Shown here: piece after piece, positions 7,153 to 14,136 of the stretch
How positions within the stretch are numbered: the first letter of the stretch is position 1
Layout of the letters: every line of letters begins with the position of its first letter
Source of the DNA: JBELMB01 sp042088665
GTDB lineage: Bacteria > Pseudomonadota > Alphaproteobacteria > Rhodobacterales > Rhodobacteraceae
Reading direction: 5' to 3'
DNA length: 18,708 bases
Assembly: GCA_042088665.1 (NCBI GenBank)
Contig: JBELMB010000098.1
Location: 1-18,708, forward strand
The notes under the pieces: model-generated
What the model saw: the letters and a program-made list of their open reading frames with translations, nothing else
The model's database searches: none
Told to the model about the DNA's origin: nothing
Translations under genes and position numbers: made by a program

Positions 7153-8178
7153 ATGTCCAGCGCACCCCCCCGTGTCTTTCTCACCGGCACCGCCGGCTTC
7201 ATCGGTTACCATCTCGCCCGGCTGCTGCTGGACGAAGGCTTTGTCGTACATGGTTACGACGGCATGACGGATTACTACGATGTCGGGCTCAAACGCCGCC
7301 GCCACGCCATGCTCTCGCAGAGCCCGGGCTTTGCCACCACCGAAGCCCTACTCGAAGACTGCGACGCGCTGGATGCGGCCATCGACGCCTGTGCGCCGGA
7401 GTATATCGTGCATCTCGCCGGACAGGCCGGTGTGCGCTACAGCCTCGAACAGCCCCGCGCCTATGTAGAGACCAACGTCACCGGCACGTTCAACGTCATG
7501 GAGGCCGCGCGCCGCCACGAGGTGCGGCACCTGATGATGGCCTCGACCTCCTCGGTCTATGGCGCGAACACGCAGATGCCCTTTGCCGAGACCGACAAGG
7601 CCGACACGCCCATGACGATCTATGCGGCGACCAAGAAGGCCACGGAGGCCATGGGCCATTCCTACGCCCATCTTTACGATCTGCCGGTGACCATGTTCCG
7701 TTTCTTCACGGTGTACGGACCCTGGGGACGGCCCGACATGGCGCTGTTCAAATTCGTCAAGGCGACGCTGGAGGGGCAGCCGATCGACGTCTACAACCAC
7801 GGCGACATGTACCGCGATTTCACCTATGTGACGGATCTGGTGCGGGGCATCCAACTGCTGATGACGGATGCCATTCCGGAACGACCTGCGGATGGCACGG
7901 TGCCGGACGGCGACAGCCTGTCGCCGGTGGCGCCCTACCGCGTGGTGAACATCGGCAATTCCAAATCCGAGCGGCTGCTCGATTTCATCGACGCCATCGA
8001 GGTGGCATTGGGGCAGAAGACGACACGCAACCTGATGCCGATGCAACCCGGCGACGTGCCGGCGACCTGGGCGAATGCGGAACTGCTGGAACGCCTCACC
8101 GGCTACCGGCCGCAGACGGATATGCGCCACGGCGTCGCCGCGTTCGTCGACTGGTACCGCAGCTATTATCAGGTCTGA
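7153..8178 (+). CDS. UDP-glucuronate 4-epimerase (NAD-dependent epimerase)
   Basis: Predicted to interconvert UDP-glucuronate and UDP-galacturonate in the cytoplasm, supplying acidic sugar for exopolysaccharide or LPS. The 341-residue extended SDR protein has GTAGFIG at 12-18 (NAD site), HLAGQAGVRYSL at about 87-98, the catalytic Y157-x3-K161 (IYAATKKATE) and TVYGPWGRPDMALF at 186-199. That last motif is typical of the bacterial LpsL/CapI and plant GAE epimerases. The frame is open 67 codons upstream, but these overlap the end of repA out of phase. A perfect AGGAGG (7139-7144) eight bases before the ATG at 7153 fixes the start. It sits between repA and the partition genes, an unusual place for a metabolic gene. 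Fold is certain, exact substrate likely. Confidence 0.88.
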   Translation: MSSAPPRVFLTGTAGFIGYHLARLLLDEGFVVHGYDGMTDYYDVGLKRRRHAMLSQSPGFATTEALLEDCDALDAAIDACAPEYIVHLAGQAGVRYSLEQPRAYVETNVTGTFNVMEAARRHEVRHLMMASTSSVYGANTQMPFAETDKADTPMTIYAATKKATEAMGHSYAHLYDLPVTMFRFFTVYGPWGRPDMALFKFVKATLEGQPIDVYNHGDMYRDFTYVTDLVRGIQLLMTDAIPERPADGTVPDGDSLSPVAPYRVVNIGNSKSERLLDFIDAIEVALGQKTTRNLMPMQPGDVPATWANAELLERLTGYRPQTDMRHGVAAFVDWYRSYYQV

Positions 8179-8187
8179 GACTGGCAA

Positions 8188-8269
8188 GTGAGACGGACCA
8201 GTGAGACGGGCCAGTGAGATCGGGCCAGTGAGATCGGGCCAGTGAGATCGGGCCAATAAGATTGGGCCA
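8188..8269. repeat. 13/14-bp tandem repeat array, six copies
   Basis: Head-to-tail units of 13, 13, 14, 14, 14 and 14 bp start at 8188, 8201, 8214, 8228, 8242 and 8256. The core is GTGAGATCGGGCCA; the first two copies lack one base (GTGAGACGGRCCA) and the last is diverged (ATAAGATTGGGCCA). A weaker copy precedes from about 8173, touching the epimerase stop. The word GGGCCAG is shared with the 11-bp array at 1428-1475. Confidence 0.88.
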
Positions 8270-8279
8270 GCGCGTCAAT

Positions 8280-8512
8280 GGTACCATAGGCTACCCCACG
8301 GTAGGCTACCCTAGCCTAGATCAGGGTAGCCTGGGGATGGGGCCTCCGTTGCGCGCGCCCTTGGGCTACACCAACAAGTTCAACGCAGGTAACAGGAATA
8401 CCTGCCTACCCCAGGGTACCACAGGATACCTTGAGGTAGATGAAGGTAGGGTACCCTACCAGGGCGCCCCTCCCTCCCTCCCGGGTACCACAAGGTTCCC
8501 CTTGGTAGGGTA
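8280..8512. repeat. Cluster of GGTA/TACC motifs with inverted repeats
   Basis: By eye I count 11 GGTA words and 10 TACC words (its complement) in 233 bp, where about two in total would be expected by chance. They form nested symmetric sites: AGGCTACCCT (8303-8312) with AGGGTAGCCT (8323-8332) as a 10-bp inverted repeat around a 10-base loop, CAGGTA/TACCTG (8386-8404), GGTACC at 8280, 8415 and 8484, and the palindrome at 8445-8460. The cluster ends about 85 bp before parA. Likely binding sites for the small RHH partition protein, inferred from position and symmetry. Confidence 0.7.
8445..8460. promoter_or_regulatory. 16-bp perfect palindrome upstream of parA
   Basis: GGTAGGGTACCCTACC is identical to its own reverse complement. 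It contains three of the region's GGTA/TACC steps on each strand and sits in the densest part of the motif cluster, 137 bp before parA. It is a natural candidate for the highest-affinity site of a dimeric partition or repressor protein. Confidence 0.6.
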
Positions 8513-8597
8513 GGCTAACCTATGTTAGACTTGTTGAATGGTCCCGTCAGAGGATCAGGCAAACGAGCAGACATCTAAAACAGACAGGAGTGCCCCC

Positions 8598-9290
8598 ATG
8601 CCGGTGATTGCATTCGCCAACTCCAAAGGTGGGAGCGGGAAGACGACCAGCGCCCTGCTGCTGGCGCAGGCCCTGGCCGCCCACAGGCCCACCACCCTCA
8701 TCGATGCCGACCCGCGGCATCCGATCACCACATGGGCAGAAAAGCCCGGACGGCCCGACAGCCTGACCGTGGTGACCAACAGTTCGGAAAAAACCATCCT
8801 CGACGAGATCGAAGCGGCCGCCGCCACCGATCCCTTTGTCATCATCGATCTAGAAGGCACGGCATCGCGCCTGATGTCCTATGCCATCAGCCAGTCCGAC
8901 CTCGTGGTCATCCCGATGAAGGAACAGCAGCAGGATGCGCTGGCCGCGCTCGACGTGATCCAGGAGATCCACCGCGACATGAAGGCCACCCGCCGCCGCA
9001 TTCCCTACGCGGTGCTCTTCACGCAAAGCCGCGCGGCGGTGAAATCGCGCACCGCGCGCCACATCGCGGCGCAGTTCCGCGACAACGCCCATATCGACTG
9101 TTTCGAGACAGAGATCCATGAACGCGACGCCTTTGCCGCGATGTTCTCCATGGGGGGCACGGTGGCGGGCATGTCCCCCAAGCAGGTCAACGGTCTCGAA
9201 AAGGCGCAGGAAAACGTCGAAGCCTTCCGCACCGAGGTCATCCTGCGTCTGCGCCGCATCCGCGACGCCGAGAAAGCAAGGGTCGCCTGA
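8598..9290 (+). CDS. parA: ParA partition ATPase (small, type Ib-like)
   Basis: Predicted to bind the nucleoid in its ATP form and position the plasmid with its centromere-binding partner. The 230-residue protein has the deviant Walker A box KGGSGKTT (10-17), a Walker A'-like LIDADP (34-39), and Walker B FVIIDLEG (80-87). It lacks the N-terminal helix-turn-helix domain of type Ia ParA, so it fits the small type Ib class, whose partner does the autorepression. An ATG at 8538 in frame would add 20 polar residues. The ATG at 8598 has AGGAG nine bases upstream and starts at the first strand of the fold, so I chose it. The stop overlaps the next start by TGATG. Repeats lie just upstream. Confidence 0.9.
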   Translation: MPVIAFANSKGGSGKTTSALLLAQALAAHRPTTLIDADPRHPITTWAEKPGRPDSLTVVTNSSEKTILDEIEAAAATDPFVIIDLEGTASRLMSYAISQSDLVVIPMKEQQQDALAALDVIQEIHRDMKATRRRIPYAVLFTQSRAAVKSRTARHIAAQFRDNAHIDCFETEIHERDAFAAMFSMGGTVAGMSPKQVNGLEKAQENVEAFRTEVILRLRRIRDAEKARVA

Positions 9291-9724
9291 TGTCCAACCG
9301 CGAAGCGCTTCAGATGCCGGGGTTTGACGACCTCGACGATTTTGCCCCGCGCGAAACCGCCCCGCAACCGGCGCGTGAGACCACCGCGCCAGAGGCACCG
9401 GCCACCGCATCTGCTCCAGAGGGGGCGCGCGGATCGGATCAGGATCTGGTCTCCGGACCGGAACCGACCCCGGACCCGGTCAAAACCCCGGACAGCGGGG
9501 CAGGGCGCCCGCCCGCCAGTGCCTTTCCCCGCGCGGCAGACACCCGCCGCGCCATCGACGCCGTCTCGCAGTTTCCCTCCCGCGAAGCCTCCACCGACGG
9601 GCAGCTCAATCTCAAGGGACCGCGTCATGTGCTCGACCGCTTCCGGGTCATGTGCAAGGCCGACCGCCGGGCCTACTACGACATGCTGGAGATCCTGATG
9701 GATCGCTACGAAGGCAAAGGCTGA
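9290..9724 (+). CDS. Small ParB-like partner, C-terminal ribbon-helix-helix
   Basis: Predicted centromere-binding partner of ParA and probable autorepressor. The 144-residue protein has a long disordered Pro/Ala/Glu-rich N-terminal part (about 12-80). A compact C-terminus follows: strand GQLNLKG (104-110), helix PRHVLDRFRVMCKA (111-124), then helix DRRAYYDMLEILMDRYEG (125-142). This is the ribbon-helix-helix layout of ParG/omega-like type Ib partition proteins. Its start overlaps the parA stop (TGATG), so the pair is co-translated. It shares no visible similarity with canonical helix-turn-helix ParB. Family membership rests on predicted topology and on being the gene after parA. Confidence 0.75.
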   Translation: MSNREALQMPGFDDLDDFAPRETAPQPARETTAPEAPATASAPEGARGSDQDLVSGPEPTPDPVKTPDSGAGRPPASAFPRAADTRRAIDAVSQFPSREASTDGQLNLKGPRHVLDRFRVMCKADRRAYYDMLEILMDRYEGKG

Positions 9725-9977
9725 AAAATGTGCAAACCTGGGGCAAGCGCGCATCACAACAGGGGTTTCTGCCTGCACGAGCAAAAATCATCTCGCAGTT
9801 GCAGCATGATCCCGCCTAGAAAACGCTGTGGATGAGTAACGAGATCAGCGGGCTCGCGCCAATTAGGTTCTTTGCCAAGACCTCATTCAGATCGTCGTCG
9901 TCCTGACGGCATTTAGAGAATATAGATCGCTGTAAGAATACAAGCCGCCTTGCCCCGGCTTCAATTGGGAAAGACTC
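9725..9977. other. Spacer after the partition genes
   Basis: Gene-free and less GC-rich than the surroundings. It has TGTGGATGA at 9827-9835, one base from a DnaA-box complement, without neighbouring iterons. It probably contains the former promoter of the degraded gene that follows. No strong terminator hairpin after parB was seen. Confidence 0.4.
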
Positions 9978-10457
9978 GTGCGAAACAGTATCGCGACCGC
10001 CGAGCGTTCAGGAATTGGCGCATATACATCCGTTGTTCAAAACAGGTTCGACAGTCCCAGTGACAAGCGTTTGTTTGATATCGCTTTTGCCGTCTTCCCG
10101 GGGCCTCTGGCCCTGTCTGTCGCGGGCGGTGTCCCCATGATCACCACCGCGACCGGCAAAGGTGCCGACCTGCTTTCGGGCCATTCCCCTACCCGCCAGA
10201 AGGGCAGGGCGCGCGCCGCCGAATCCCGCCACATGCCGGGCGCGCACAGTCCTTGCCGGATCTCCGGCAGGTCCCGCGCCAGACCGCCATCCGCAACGAC
10301 ATCCACGACGGGGGACGCGCGACAACAGGGCCTTTCGCAGATCGTGAAAGCCCTCCTTGTCCGTTCTGCCCCACCCCCCGCAAGCCGGCACACAGCGCCG
10401 CATCGCAAGACCCGCAGCCCCGACCGCCACGATCCGGCAGGACGGATAACGAATTGA
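9978..10457 (+). pseudogene. Probable remnant of a polyprenyl-phosphate sugar transferase
   Basis: An open frame of 159 codons from a GTG at 9978 with GGAAAG upstream. The first 50 residues look like the start of an ExoY/WcaJ-type initiating sugar transferase: DKRLFDIAFAVFPGPLALSV (about 29-48) matches the conserved 'KRxFDIxxA' plus first membrane helix. After that the sequence turns into low-complexity Arg/Pro/Ser-rich translation with no recognisable 'GP-FRQ-RVG' or 'DELPQ' block in phase. A short LSQIVKALL near residue 122 may be a worn relic of 'LPQ-V-VL'. Such an enzyme would be expected near 200 residues or more. I read it as decayed by deletion and frameshift. Alternatively, the matching start is chance and the frame is not a gene. 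Confidence 0.4.
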
Positions 10458-10533
10458 AATAGCGCTTTAAAAGTTACTCAACCCGATTTTTCAACACAGC
10501 CAGAGCAGCGGTCCCATGCGACCCTATCCACGC

Positions 10534-10562
10534 TTGACCGGTTTTGCCCGCTCCACTATCAG
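10534..10562 (+). promoter_or_regulatory. Sigma-70-like promoter for the glycosyltransferase
   Basis: TTGACC (10534-10539), 17 bases, then TATCAG (10557-10562). The -35 matches 5 of 6 and the -10 matches 4 of 6 of the E. coli-type consensus at ideal spacing. The predicted start is about 45 bases before the ATG at 10616. Confidence 0.4.
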
Positions 10563-10615
10563 GCAGCGGAATTTGCAGACCGAGGGTGGGCCCCTGTCCT
10601 GGTGCGGAGGTGAAC

Positions 10616-11785
10616 ATGCAGACCGGAAGCGAAACTGACGAGACCCCGACCACCCGGCTGGCAGACAAGGACGTCGCCATCGTCCACGATTGGTTCCCGG
10701 AACTCGGTGGCGGTGAAAAAGTCGTTCTTCAGATGTCGCGATGCTTTCCCAAAGCCTCGATCTACACGCTTTTCGACTTTCTCAACCCCGAGGAGCGGGC
10801 CCTGCTCAGCAATGGCTGTCCGATCCATGTCAGTCGGCTGAACAAGCTGCCGGGCGTGAAATCCTACTACCGCTACCTGCTGCTGCACTGCACCCGCGCC
10901 ATCGAGGAATTCAACGTCACGCGGCACGAATTCGTGCTGTCGTCATCGGCGGCGCTGTCAAAAGGTGTGATCACCTCACCCGCGCAAAAGCATTTTTCCT
11001 ATGTGCACAGCCCCGCGCGCTATGCCTGGGACCTGACCCATGAATATATCGACAGCATTGGCGGGGCAGGGGCCGCGATAAAAAAGCGGCTGGCGCATCG
11101 GATGATGCACCGCTTTCGGATCTGGGACATGCGCACCGTGCCTTCGGTCGATCATATCATTGCCAATTCCGAGTTCATCCGCAAACGCATCTGGAAGGTC
11201 TATCGCCGCGACGCCGATGTGATCTATCCGCCTGTGGACACCGGCGGCTTTACCTTTTCGGATGCGCCCCGGCAGGAGCACTTCCTGACCGCCTCGCGCA
11301 TGGTGCCCTACAAACGCATGCCCATGATCATGGAAGCGTTTTCGCGCCGCCCCAAGCTCAAGCTGCGGGTTGTGGGCGATGGCCCCGACATGGGGCTGGT
11401 CCGCGCCGCCGCCGGGCCCAATGTCGAGATCCTCGGCCGCCTGCCGTTCGAGGCGCTCAAGAAAGAGATGCAATTGGCACGGGCCTTCGTCTTTGCCGCG
11501 CAAGAAGATTTCGGCATCATGCCGCTGGAGGCACAGGCCTGCGGCACGCCCGTCATCGCCCTTGGCCATGGCGGCACCGCGGAAACCGTCCGTCCGCTGG
11601 GCCGCGACAAGCCCACAGGCGTCTGGTTCAAGGAACAGACCGTCGAAAGCCTGCTGGAAGCGATCGACCAGTTCGTTGCCGACGGAGAGACGATCTCTGC
11701 CCAGTCGTGCCGCGACAATGCGCTGTCTTTCAGCGACGAACAGTTCCGCAAGAACCTCATGGGGTACATCGACAGCCGCCTGTAA
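10616..11785 (+). CDS. GT4-family glycosyltransferase
   Basis: Predicted cytoplasmic retaining glycosyltransferase (GT-B fold) adding a sugar from a nucleotide donor to a lipid-linked exopolysaccharide intermediate. The 389-residue product has an N-terminal acceptor domain opening with VAIVHDWFPELGGGEK (20-35), the 'HSPARYAWDL' segment at 131-140, and NSEFIRKRI at 184-192. The C-terminal donor domain has VVGDGPD (252-258) and the EX7E motif E297-DFGIMPL-E305, then ACGTPVIALGHGG. The ATG at 10616 has GGAGGTGA directly upstream; the frame is open 24 codons earlier without ribosome site support. A WbaZ-like mannosyltransferase role fits the nearby manC but is only inference. The SGNH hydrolase gene follows after 38 bp. 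Confidence 0.9.
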   Translation: MQTGSETDETPTTRLADKDVAIVHDWFPELGGGEKVVLQMSRCFPKASIYTLFDFLNPEERALLSNGCPIHVSRLNKLPGVKSYYRYLLLHCTRAIEEFNVTRHEFVLSSSAALSKGVITSPAQKHFSYVHSPARYAWDLTHEYIDSIGGAGAAIKKRLAHRMMHRFRIWDMRTVPSVDHIIANSEFIRKRIWKVYRRDADVIYPPVDTGGFTFSDAPRQEHFLTASRMVPYKRMPMIMEAFSRRPKLKLRVVGDGPDMGLVRAAAGPNVEILGRLPFEALKKEMQLARAFVFAAQEDFGIMPLEAQACGTPVIALGHGGTAETVRPLGRDKPTGVWFKEQTVESLLEAIDQFVADGETISAQSCRDNALSFSDEQFRKNLMGYIDSRL

Positions 11786-11823
11786 CCGGGCCGCGCGCGC
11801 AACAGGGGCGGCGAGGATCCGAC

Positions 11824-12567
11824 ATGACACGCACCGCATATCGGGTCTGGCTGATGGGGCTTGCCCTGTTCGGGGCGGTCATGAGCTTGGGCTTTGTGCT
11901 GCTGTTCCTGCGCGGGGACTATCACCTCAAGCTGTTTCACCGCTTCGTTTCTGAAACCACCTGGGTCGAGGCCGGACCCCGCTATCAGGAAAAGCGTGCG
12001 GACCATGCGGCCCTGATCGCACAGGCCCGCCATCACGGCACGCTGCACAGCGTCTTTATCGGCGACTCCCTGACAGAAAACTGGCTGCTCGCCGGGCGCT
12101 TTCCCCATGCGCTGAACCTTGGCATTCGCGGCGACACGGTCTCTGGCGTGCAGGCCCGGCTGCCGGTGGGGGATCTGGGCATCGCGCCGGTCTGGGTGGT
12201 GCGGATCGGTGTGAACGATATTGCCCGGGGCAGGGCGGGGGAGGATCTCCTTTCCGACACCCTGACGCTGATGCAGCAGATGCAGGGGGTTGAGCAGCTT
12301 TACTGGGCCGCCGTTCTGCCGGTGGCCCGCCCGGGCTGGGCACCTGAACAGGAGGCCCTGCGCCAGCGCGTGAACACAACCACAGGGACGGCCTGCCAGA
12401 AGCAGGCCAATTGCACCTTCTTGCCGGAGCCACCCGAGATGCAGGGGGGATCACGCCCGGGGATTGCGTCACTTACAACGGATGGGTTGCATCTGAATGC
12501 CCGGGGCTACCGGCTGCTGGCGCAGCAGATGTGCCGGCACATCCCCTGCGCGGCCCCACAGCCCTGA
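11824..12567 (+). CDS. Membrane-anchored SGNH/GDSL hydrolase
   Basis: Predicted esterase of the SGNH fold, probably on the periplasmic side of the inner membrane, acting on acyl groups of a polysaccharide or lipid. The 247-residue protein starts with one hydrophobic segment (about 8-29) with no clear cleavage site, so a signal anchor is likely. All four blocks are visible: FIGDSLTENW with Ser82, LGIRGDTVSGV with the block II Gly near 100-103, GVNDI with Asn131, and DGLHLNARGY with Asp220 and His223. The start at 11824 has GAGGATC upstream; an earlier in-frame ATG lies inside the glycosyltransferase gene. It likely forms an operon with that gene. A role as polysaccharide deacetylase or acyl-editing enzyme is inferred from context. 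Confidence 0.86.
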   Translation: MTRTAYRVWLMGLALFGAVMSLGFVLLFLRGDYHLKLFHRFVSETTWVEAGPRYQEKRADHAALIAQARHHGTLHSVFIGDSLTENWLLAGRFPHALNLGIRGDTVSGVQARLPVGDLGIAPVWVVRIGVNDIARGRAGEDLLSDTLTLMQQMQGVEQLYWAAVLPVARPGWAPEQEALRQRVNTTTGTACQKQANCTFLPEPPEMQGGSRPGIASLTTDGLHLNARGYRLLAQQMCRHIPCAAPQP

Positions 12568-13141
12568 CACCCAGCCAAAGATCCCGGCGGCTGCCCCTCT
12601 GACCCCGGACAGAGAGGTTAAAAACACGTAAAGGGAGATTTCATTTCCTCTTGGGTTGAAATAGATTCGCGACTCCGGGAAGGATAATTCCCGCAATGCT
12701 TGTATTCGAATTCAACAAACTCCGCGAAATTGTGCGATTGTTGATAAACGAGCCATAATTCTGCAAGAAATTGCCACAATTTTGTTTCCAGGGGCGGTAA
12801 CAAAAGAGAGTCTTCGCCAAATTTTAACCAACAATGCTACCTATTCTCGGACAGTAACGATGTGCTCGAGAGGGTCCGGGATATACCTTTGGGGGAAGGT
12901 CCGGATCCTGTGGTTTGGGGGATCATATTCGTGATCTACGTGTGTAAGGCAGCCAGTGTGCGGTCAGGCCTGAGCCTGTGCGGACATGTTTCAAAGGTCC
13001 GCCAGCGGGCCACTGGCCCTCTCTCCCTTTTCTCAGAAAACCCTGTGCAGCGGACTATCCGCCATCGCGCGCCCAAACGGGATGCGCGGCGATCTGACAT
13101 ACAACAGTCTTTCACCCTTACAAAACAAGTGATCCAGATCC
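12568..13141. other. AT-rich regulatory region upstream of the RTX gene
   Basis: A 574-bp stretch without a convincing gene. Bases about 12600-12860 are clearly richer in A/T than the rest of the window. Visible elements are an imperfect 16-bp palindrome centred on ATTCGAAT (12700-12715), AAATTGTG at 12727-12734 repeated in inverted form at 12775-12782, and a possible promoter TTGTGC-N18-CATAAT (12730-12759). The region from 12860 to 13141 would then be a long leader. A 97-codon frame at 12862-13155 overlaps the RTX start and has no family resemblance. Confidence 0.5.
12730..12759 (+). promoter_or_regulatory. Possible promoter in the AT-rich region
   Basis: TTGTGC at 12730-12735, an 18-base spacer and CATAAT at 12754-12759; the -10 matches 5 of 6 and the -35 only 3 of 6. 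It lies between the two inverted AAATTGTG words. Distance to the RTX start would give a leader of about 375 bases, which is long, so another promoter nearer the gene is possible. Confidence 0.22.
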
Positions 13142-14113
13142 ATGCCAGCCACTGAATTTGACGATATCCTCGCGGGGACGCCCGGTGACGATGTCATTCT
13201 GCTTCTCGGCGGAAATGACGTCTTTATCGCCGATGAAGGCAACGACAGCGTTTTTGCCGGGGAGGGCAACGACACCGTTGACGGCGAAGCCGGAAATGAC
13301 ACGCTTTCCGGCAACCTCGGGGACGACTGGCTGAAAGGCGAGGGTGGTTTTGATGTCCTGCTCGGCGGCGAGGGCAACGACTCCCTCGTTGGTGGAGAAG
13401 ACGATGACACCATCGACGGTGGCAGCGAAAACGACACCATCGAGGGCGGCCTTGGCAATGACTGGCTGAAAGGCGAGACCGGCAACGACCTGATCATCGG
13501 CGGCCAGGGCAACGACCTGATCCGGGGCGGTGACAATGACGATGTGATCTACACCGGCAACATCGACAGCGTGGTGTTTGGCTTTGACACGGCCTATGGC
13601 GGCGACGGCAACGATTCCATCATCGGCTCCAATGGCCGTGACAGCATCGAGGGCGGCACCGGCAACGACACGATCACCGGCGGCAATGACTTCGGCACCG
13701 CTGACAGCGACACGTTGCTGGGTGGCGAGGGCGATGACCTGATCACTTCCGGTCAGGGCGCGCCGCTCGCCGGATACGAAGCCAACGGCGACCTGATGCT
13801 GGGCGGTGACGACCAGGACACGCTGATCGGCGGGGGGGCAGAAGACACGCTCAACGGCGGCGAAGGGGACGACTCGATGACCGGCGGCGATGCCGCGGAC
13901 ACCTTCATCTTTACCGACACCATCGGCACCGACCGGGTGAGAGATTTCGAAGTGGGCGTGGATACGCTGGACTTTACCGCGCTGAACACGGGCGCAGGCT
14001 TCAGCGTGACCCAGTCCGGCATGAACGTGGATATCGTCGTCGACGGCAATCTCACCGTGGTTCTGGAAGACCTGAACGCCATGCTGATCCAGGCTGGCGA
14101 CATCATGATGTAA
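13142..14113 (+). CDS. RTX calcium-binding repeat protein, secreted by type I system
   Basis: Predicted extracellular calcium-binding protein of the hemolysin-type (RTX) class. The 323 residues are almost entirely nonapeptide-like repeats of the GGxGxDxLx kind, from about residue 7 to 250 (for example GGEGNDSLV, GGLGNDWLK, GGQGNDLIR). These fold as a beta-roll on calcium. The C-terminal part, from ADTFIFTDTIGTDRVRDFEVGVDTLDF (252-278) to the end, is the usual domain carrying the type I secretion signal. There is no N-terminal signal peptide, as expected, and no catalytic domain. The start at 13142 has only a weak ribosome site. Matrix or adhesion function is inferred from its place among polysaccharide genes. 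The ABC exporter is not in this window. Confidence 0.88.
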   Translation: MPATEFDDILAGTPGDDVILLLGGNDVFIADEGNDSVFAGEGNDTVDGEAGNDTLSGNLGDDWLKGEGGFDVLLGGEGNDSLVGGEDDDTIDGGSENDTIEGGLGNDWLKGETGNDLIIGGQGNDLIRGGDNDDVIYTGNIDSVVFGFDTAYGGDGNDSIIGSNGRDSIEGGTGNDTITGGNDFGTADSDTLLGGEGDDLITSGQGAPLAGYEANGDLMLGGDDQDTLIGGGAEDTLNGGEGDDSMTGGDAADTFIFTDTIGTDRVRDFEVGVDTLDFTALNTGAGFSVTQSGMNVDIVVDGNLTVVLEDLNAMLIQAGDIMM

Positions 14114-14136
14114 GGGTCGAAACGTCACCCCAAACA

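Larger units (their letters stand above)
8179..8597. other. Gene-free region upstream of parA: candidate centromere/operator
   Basis: There is no gene in 419 bp. The left part is a tandem array (8188-8269). The rest is packed with GGTA/TACC words, inverted repeats and a perfect 16-bp palindrome (8280-8512). Type Ib partition systems commonly place the centromere and the autoregulatory operator directly upstream of parA, which is what this arrangement suggests. Confidence 0.55.

Noticed and set aside
8538..8597. N-terminal extension of ParA
   Set aside because: The 20 extra residues are polar and precede the first beta strand; the ATG at 8598 has its own AGGAG.
9827..9835. DnaA-box-like word after parB as a second origin
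   Set aside because: A single 9-mer with one mismatch and no iterons or initiator gene beside it; chance is enough to explain it.
10008..10430. Minus-strand frames opposite the sugar-transferase remnant
   Set aside because: They are Arg/Gly-rich shadow translations in high-GC DNA; three frames are open at once, and none has a known motif.
12618..12632. Possible CtrA site (TTAA-N7-TTAA)
   Set aside because: The second half-site reads TAAA rather than TTAA, and near matches are common in an AT-rich stretch.
12862..13155. 97-codon open frame before the RTX gene
   Set aside because: It overlaps the RTX start, lacks a convincing ribosome site and has no recognisable motif.
13033..14128. Long minus-strand frames opposite the RTX gene
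   Set aside because: Periodic Ser/Pro- or Val/Ala-rich translations mirror the RTX repeats; the plus-strand product has clear family features.
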